In this document: positions 57,738-64,000 of the stretch, in pieces | Layout of the letters: each line of letters opens with the position of its first letter | How positions within the stretch are numbered: position 1 is the first letter of the stretch | Source of the DNA: Haematobia irritans | Lineage: Eukaryota > Arthropoda > Insecta > Diptera > Muscidae | Reading direction: 5' to 3' | DNA: 64,000 nt | Assembly: GCF_050003625.1 (NCBI RefSeq) | Contig: NC_134401.1 | Span: 63,519,242-63,583,241 of the forward strand | Program-made: the position numbers and the translations under genes | Notes under the pieces: model-generated | What the model saw: only the letters and a program-made list of their open reading frames with translations | Database searches by the model: none | Told to the model about the DNA's origin: nothing

Positions 57738-60219
57738 ACAAGTATATAAAGCAGTAAATTCGGCCGGGCCGAATCTTAAATACCCACCACCATGAATCAA
57801 ATATAATAGTTTACTTTGAAAACTCTTCGTCGTAGTGGGTTACTTGATAATATATAGAAATTGCAGGGGGTTTGATGACAAATCTTCTCCCAAGCAAGTC
57901 TTTTCCCGAAGACAAACTTTAAAGATTTTACCTATGAAGACGAGATCAGATTCTGGATTTATGAGAACCAATTTTGTTTGAGTTTTAGAGAATTATAAAC
58001 ATATCGTGTATATGATGAAATTACGCCTTGATTTGACATCTTAAATCTGTAGATTTTGTCTGCCATTATTTAAACAAATACGATGAGTTAAATCTAGAAA
58101 TTCTACTTTCAGTTTCAAGCAATTTTCATGACCATGAAAGAAGTGTTTTCTTTTTTGAGAAACGTAATTTAAGACAAGCAAAGTTTTTTGACACAAATTT
58201 TAGAGACAACCGTTGAATAAACGAAAATACTTTATAAGAAAAGGAAATTCCGTTTGTCTAAAATTTCATTATAGATTATTAATTTCCAGCAAATCGTATA
58301 AAAACTACGGATTCTAGAAGCCCAAGAAATAAAGCCGGGAGATCGATTTATATTGGGGCTATACCAAAACATGGACCGATAGGTATCATTTGCTACTCAC
58401 ATATTTGTGATCTTAAAATACCTCCAGACTTTCAATTTCAAACAAATCGGCTAAAAAATATAGTCTCTAGACGCCCAAGAAGTAAAAATCGAGAGGTCCG
58501 TCTATATGGGGGTTATACCAAAAAATGGACCTCGATATACCTCAATTTCGGCACACTTATTAGTGGTCTAAAAATACATCTCGATTTCGAATTTCAGGCA
58601 AATCGGGTAATAAATAAAGTTTATAGAAGCTCAAGAATTTCAGGCAAATCGGATGGTAAATATAGTTTCTAGAAGCCCAAAATCGGGAGATCGGTCTATA
58701 TGGGGGCTATACCAAAACATGGACCGACGGGCACTATTTTCGACACACCTTTTTATGGTCCCAAAAGAACTCTAGATTTTCAATTTCAGGAAAATCGGAT
58801 AGAAAATATAGTTTCTAGAAGTCCAAGAAGCAAAATCGGGAGATCAATCTATATGGGGGCTATACCAAAACATGGACCGATGAGCACCATTTTCCGCACA
58901 CCTTTTTATGGTCCTCAAATACCTCTAGATTTCCAATTTCAGGCAAATGGGATGGTAAATATAGTTTCTAGAAGACCTAGAAGCAAAATCGGGAGATCGG
59001 TCTATATGGGGGCTATACCAAAACATGAACGTATGGGCATCATTTTCGGCATACCTTTTTATGGTCCTTAAATACCTCTATATTTTCAATATCAGGGAAA
59101 TTGGATAAAAACTACGGTTTTTATAGGCCCAAGACTCCAAATCGGGAGGTTGGTTTATATGGGGGCTATATCAAACCATGGACCGATACGGACCATTTTC
59201 GACACACCTCTTTATGGTCGCAAAATACCTCTAGATTTTCAATTTCAGACAAATCGGATAGAAAATACTGTTTCTAGACGCGTAAGAAGCAAAATCGGGA
59301 GATCGGTCTATATGGGGGCTATACCAAAACATGGACCGATACGGACCATTTTCGACACACCTCTTTATAGTCCCACAATACCTCTAGATTTCCAATTTCA
59401 GTCAAATCGGATGGTAAATATAGTTTCTAGACGCCCAAGAAGCAAAATCGAGAGATCGGTCTATATGGGGGCTATACCAAAACATGGACTGATACGGACC
59501 ATTTTCGACACACCTCTTTATGGTTCCAAAATACCTCTAGATTTCCAATTTCAGGCAAATCGGATGGTAAATATAGTTTCTAGACGCCCAAGAAGCAAAA
59601 TCGGGAGATCGGTCTATATGGGGGCTATACCAAACCATGGACCGATACGGACCATTTTCGACATACCTCTTTATGGTTCCAAAATACCTCTAGATTTCCA
59701 ATTTCAGGCAAATCGGATGGTAAATATAGTTTCTAGACGCCCAAGAAGCAAAATCGGGAGATCGGTCTATATGGGGGCTATACCAAACCATAGACCGATA
59801 CGGACCATTTTCGACATACCTCTTTATGGTTCCAAAATACCTCTAGATTTCCAATTTCAGGCAAATCTGATAAAAACTACGGTTTTTATAGGCCCAAGAC
59901 CCCAAATAGGGAGGTCGGTTTATATGGGGACTATATCAAAATTTGGACCGATATAGCCCATCTTCGAACTTGACCTGCCTGCAAACAAAAAACGAATCTG
60001 TGCCAAATTTCGGGACGATAGCGCCATTATTGAAGGCTGTAGCGTGATTACAACAGACAGACAGACTGACAGACGGACATGCTTATATCGTCTTAGATTT
60101 TCTCCCTGATCAAGAATATATATATACTTTATATAGTCGGAAATCGATATTTCGATGTGTTACAAACTGAATGACAAACTTATTATACCCCCGTCACCAT
60201 TTTATGGTGGTGGGTATAA
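57738..60219 (-). mobile_element. DINE-1-like element with expanded 153-bp tandem core
   Basis: Read on the minus strand it starts TATACCCACCACCATAAAAT, contains AAGTATATATATATTCTTGA and the CCGTCTGTCAGTCTGTCTG block, then the tandem core, and ends with a perfect stem-loop TTCGGCC-C-GGCCGAA (57759-57773) and ATATACTTGT. At about 2.5 kb it is the longest DINE here. No genes. Confidence 0.83.
58327..59960 (-). repeat. 153-bp tandem repeats of the DINE core
   Basis: The landmark TGGGGGCTAT recurs at 58701, 58854, 59007, 59160, 59313, 59466, 59619, 59772 and 59925 (the last as TGGGGACTAT). Every step is exactly 153 bp. Units differ by substitutions but not by length. Because 153 is a multiple of three, open frames of 123 and 268 codons run across the array. 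I regard these as by-products. Confidence 0.92.
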
Positions 60220-60289
60220 AAAATGAATTTCTTCGTGTGTTCCACTTAAAAGGCAAATTTAAGGGAATATACTTCCAAGACAATATTAT

Positions 60290-60432
60290 TTTTATAAACT
60301 AGTATATAGTGTTTGTAACATATATGTTAATATGTTAGAATATATGTACAATGTACATTATATTTGGGAGATAACATTTTTTTAAACATATGTCTCTGTA
60401 TGCAAACATATCTTTATTTAGAAATTCCGATA
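60290..60432 (-). mobile_element. Family A fragment, internal
   Basis: AACATATATGTTAATATGTT, TTGGGAGATAACATTTTTTT and TTATTTAGAAATTCCGATAA follow the A interior in reverse. Both termini are absent. Confidence 0.6.
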
Positions 60433-60774
60433 AACATATGCAGTGCTGTTCAAATCATTTTTAACCACATCGTATGTCGAAACAAACCGTAATTATAATG
60501 AATATAAAAATATTATAGATTTGAGAGAATAATAAAATTAACGATAATTGATCATTTATAGAATTAGTTAAATGACAATAGCAATATTGGATATTCGTAC
60601 TATACATCTGAACCAAACATGATAAACTTTGATTCGTCGGACAATAAAACACATTCTCACTGATCCTCATTTAAGGTTTTTTTCTGTTTTTTTTTGCAAA
60701 TTTTTTACATTTTAAATGTATTATCGCACTTCGACTTCTAAAGCTCTAACATACGTCCCGTTGAAATAATATTT

Positions 60775-61179
60775 TTTGTCGCAAAAGTCGTAAACCTACT
60801 GTCGAAAACCTAATTTTGAAGAAATAGAAGAAATTATCAACAGTTTTTATTTAGTTTGGCAGTCGCTGTCAGTTTCTGCAGAAATGTGTAAGAGTTTTTC
60901 CCACGAGTTTTGCCCTCTACTCGTGCAGAGGCAATAGAAAAAACGTGGGGACTAAAACCGAAAATTGTGAACATTCCTAAGAATTGAAACTTCTTCGCAC
61001 ATAACATACCATCGTCTTGCATATCATCGAATTCGCTGCCTAGCTGACGAGACCTAAGTATTTTTAGTTTGCGACTTTTGTTACTTTTTCAACATTTACT
61101 ACGTGCATACGTCGTAGACGTCACATAACAACTTTGCGACAGTCGCAAACCTAAAACAGTTTGATACAGACCATCTCTG
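60775..61179. mobile_element. One-ended copy of the LINE-capturing hAT element
   Basis: The right end CCATCTCTG (61179; reverse complement CAGAGATGG) and the GACAGTCGCAAACC subterminal region match 31810-32383 in inverse orientation. The centre retains the captured LINE piece (GGGGACTAAAACCGAAAATT and TGAACATTCCTAAGAATTG, plus strand) with frameshifts. The CAACCCTG end is lost. Confidence 0.78.
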
Positions 61180-61182
61180 ATT

Positions 61183-61325
61183 GCGACAAACATGTTACAT
61201 GGTACCCATCCAAAAATAACATTTTGCTCTTGAAACATATTTGAGCTAGAGTTGTGCATGTGTCACGAAATTGTCGTGACGTGAGTAAAATATTACTCAC
61301 GTGCACACCTTTCGTTTGAGGTGAT
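61183..61325. mobile_element. Palindromic MITE fragment with a hAT mini-element inside
   Basis: The MITE right arm (AACATGTTACATGGTACCC, AATAACATTTTGCTCTTG) is interrupted after CATATTTGAG and resumes with GTTTGAGGTGATC. The insert 61246-61309 is a 64-bp version of the hAT element at 50541 (TAGAGTTGTGCATGTG ... CACGTGCACACC). The flanking octamers match at 6 of 8 positions. At GATC the sequence switches straight into family A. Confidence 0.7.
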
Positions 61326-62113
61326 CGCTTCTGTAACATATACCCCAAACACATTCTGCTTCACGAATATATATTTTCAGGATTGGTACAAACAAAATAT
61401 TGTCTGTATTGTTCAAACATATTATGCTTCACCTTAGACATACACTGATAGAAATAAAAATTTATGAAAAGAGATATGTTTGTACGAATTTATTTCGGCA
61501 TAAGCCGCTATGATGTAAAACCTTTTTTCGGAAGGTTCAAGTGTGGTTCATTGTTGGGTTTAATGAACTGCCTGAATTTATTCTGATAACTGGTTGATAG
61601 TTTTACTGCAAGTAGAGGATGCTGATGAGAAATGTGGTAATTCCGAAACGTGCGTCCATCCAACCATCTTGCAGTCTATAGGGCTTTGCCCAAATAAATT
61701 TGACAAACATTCGTTTCCTCTGTTGGTTAAGCTACACTTGTAGTTTAGTCAATGCATGGTTTTAAGCTGAAATAAAAAAAAAGCAACAACAATTTATGCA
61801 ATTTTCTTTGTGTATATATATTTTTCAGGCGCCAATTGATTACATTCTTTTACTTGCAGCATACTCTGTAGGTATATTTTTCTAAACACATATATATTTT
61901 TATAGGCTATTTCTAAATTAATATATGTTTGCATCCAGTATTATATTGATAAACATTTTATGTTCCGAACATAATATGTTTTAATGATAATAATAATAAT
62001 AATAATATGTTATGAACATTGTATGCTTGCACTTAAATTGTGTTAAAAAATGTTAGTTCCAAACATATAATTTTTACACCCAAACGTACGTAACAGTCTT
62101 TTTCGTCCGTGTT
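61326..62113 (+). mobile_element. Family A element disrupted by element K
   Basis: A left-end sequence (TCGCTTCTGTAACATATACC, CAAACACATTCTGCTTCA) runs to about 61455. K (61455-61795; GGTTGATAGTTTTACTGC, AGGATGCTGATGAGAAATG, TTGACAAACATTCG) follows. A resumes at AATTTTCTTTGTGTATAT and ends CTTTTTCGTCCGTG (62113). ATTTATG occurs near both K edges and may be the target duplication. A reversed A left-end scrap follows to about 62165. Confidence 0.7.
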
Positions 62114-62169
62114 GAAAACATATAGTTTGGGAGTATATGTTACAGTGCCGATTTTTTGAGGGTATAGAC

Positions 62170-62688
62170 GAGAGAAACTATGAAGAAAAATTATAAGCAT
62201 ACCAGGTAAAACCTTCATTGCGATTAATTTCTTAACGAATACATCTTCTCGAATTGTGAAGTAGATGTAGCACAGGACAGTCGGCTAAATTTTGATTTTG
62301 CCTTTTCCCACATATCTTCTCATTATCATTTAGGAACTTTTTCCATTGCCTGGACGTAGTTGTGTTTATTCAAAATTTTTGCCAATTATCAAAATACAAA
62401 TTAATGAAGTAATCCCATTAAAAGCAATCTCTAATTTTTAATGTAAACAAAAAGAGAAAAACCAAAACTACATACATTTACATGCTATTTGTAAAGGAAA
62501 CATGAAATTGCATGCATATAGATGACTCGATTCGATGCTCCCCCAATGTCTATTGAATCACTGAAAGTAGATTGAATGGTTTAAGTGATTAAGGAATCAA
62601 GAATTCCAATGTATGTAGGGGATGGGATAAAGTGACTTTTTACTTTAAAGTCTAAACAAATTAATGGAAAGAGCATATCATAGATTTT
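62170..62688. other. No gene or repeat recognised
   Basis: AT-rich filler between a family A element and the terminal DINE. Confidence 0.4.
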
Positions 62689-64000
62689 AACAAGTACATA
62701 CGGCCGCAAGTTCGGCCAGGCCGAATCTTATGTACCCACCACCATGGATTGCGTAGAAACTTCTACGAAAGACTGTGATTTAGTCCATACATGGTATATA
62801 TTAGACAAAAAAGTTATGTATAGTTAAGTCTACAAATAATTACGAATCGATATGGACTTTTTGTACTTAGAGAGCCAGAATTGAAATATGGGGGTCGCTT
62901 ATATGGGGGCTATATACAATTATGAACTTGATATGGACCAACTTTTGTGTGATTGGGGATCGATTTATCTGAGGGCCATATATAAGTATAGACCGATATG
63001 GATCTAGTTAGGCATGGTTGTTAACGACCATATACTAGCACAATGTACCAAATTTCAACTCACTCGGATGAAATTTGCTCCTCCAAGTGGTTCCAAAACC
63101 AAATTTCGGGATCGGTTTATATGGGGCTATGTACGATTGTGGACTGATATGGACCACTTTTGGCATGGTTGTTAAATATCATATACTACCACCACGTACC
63201 AAATTTCAAGCAGATCGGATGAATTTTGCTTCTCCAAAAGGCACCGGAGGTCAAATCTGGGGATCGGTTTATATGGGAGCTATATATAATTATGGACTGA
63301 TAGGAACCAATTCCTGCATGGTTGTTGAATACCCTATACTAACATCACGTACCAAATTTCAACCGAATGGCAAGAATTTTGCTCTTCCAAGGGCTTTGGA
63401 GGTCAAATCTGGGGATCGGTTTATATGGGGCCTATATAATTATGGACCGATATCGACCAATTTTTGCATGGGAGTTTGAGGCCATATATTAACACCACGT
63501 ACCAAATTTCAACTGAATCAGATGAATTTTGGTCTTCCAAGAGGTTCCGGAGGTCAAATCTGGTGATCGGTTTATATGGGGGCTATATATAATTATGAAC
63601 CGATGTGGACCAATTTTTGCATGGTTGTTATAGACCATATACTAACATCACGTACAAAATTTCAGCCGGATCGGATGAAATTTGCTTCTCTTAGCGGCCT
63701 CGCAAGCCAAATCGGGGGATCGGTTTATATGGGGGCTATATATAATTATGGACCGATGTGGACCAATTTTTGGGGTCCGTTTATATGGGGGCTATACGTA
63801 AAAGTGGACCGATATGGCCCATTTGCAATACCATCCGACCTACATCAATAACAACTACTTGTGCCAAGTTTCAAGTCGATAGCTTGTTTCGTTCGGAAGT
63901 TAGCGTGATTTCAACAGACGGACGGACGGACGGACGGACATGCTCAGATCGACTCAGAATTTCACCACGACCCAGAATATATATACTTTATGGGGTCTTA
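62689..64000 (-). mobile_element. DINE-1-like element, cut by the window edge
   Basis: Starts with the reverse of the 3' end (ACAAGTACATACGGCCGC) and a perfect stem-loop TTCGGCC-A-GGCCGAA (62711-62725). It then has 151-153-bp core units (landmarks at 62970, 63122, 63274, 63426, 63577 and 63730), then CAAGTCGATAGCTTG, the CCGTCCGTCCGTCCGTCTG block on the minus strand, and TATATATACTTTATGGGGTC at the window end. It matches the element at 40748 in inverse orientation. The 5' end lies beyond 64000. Confidence 0.85.

Overview
The window looks like a transposon-packed intergenic or intronic stretch of a higher fly, most likely a muscid (house fly, stable fly or horn fly group). The evidence is the AT-rich background, DINE-1-like elements with the 'TATACCC ... 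TCTGTCCGTCCG' layout, a dipteran tRNA-derived SINE whose tail ends in TAACC units, I/R1-type LINE remnants, and a mariner remnant very close to the irritans-subfamily element first described from horn fly. I see no intact host gene. The only host coding homology I recognise is a short broken fragment of V-ATPase subunit B (Vha55-like) at 46052-46885 on the minus strand.

Layout. 1-9 kb: mostly featureless sequence with palindromic MITEs, SINE and LINE tails and TA-flanked terminal-inverted-repeat (TIR) elements. 9-13.8 kb: a five-deep nest, in which a DINE holds a TA-flanked element, which holds a second one, which holds a hAT element with a perfect 8-bp target duplication, which holds another DINE. 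15.1-16.8 kb: a DINE split by a hAT that carries a MITE, DINE debris and long (AT)n tracts. 19-22.4 kb: TA-flanked elements, one carrying two tRNA-like modules. 24.7-27.3 kb: LINE remnants, including an RNase H domain with all four catalytic acids. 30.2-32.4 kb: a hairpin with about 195-bp arms, and a hAT element carrying a fragment of LINE reverse transcriptase. 33.9-37 kb: nested elements around a dead mariner. 37.9-42.7 kb: a tandem duplication, a hAT and a complete DINE with 153-bp tandem repeats. 43.7-46.9 kb: a LINE reverse transcriptase scrap, nested elements and the Vha55 fragment. 48.7-55.2 kb: a SINE dimer, a hAT packed with AP-1-like sites, and a chain of nested elements. 57.7-64 kb: two more DINEs (the last runs off the window) with a mosaic of elements between them.

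Nothing here acts as a pathway. The value of the window is as a record of insertions: several insertion sites can be read exactly because an empty copy of the target, or a restored reading frame, lies in the same window. The strongest observations are the five-level nest, the strict 153-bp tandem period kept in diverged DINE subfamilies, the Vha55 fragment split by a transposon, the shared LINE/SINE tail, a hAT family carrying LINE sequence, and a set of TIR families that share TA-CAC...GTG-TA ends. Family letters (A, B, D, E, F, H, I, J, K, N, P) are labels local to this annotation.
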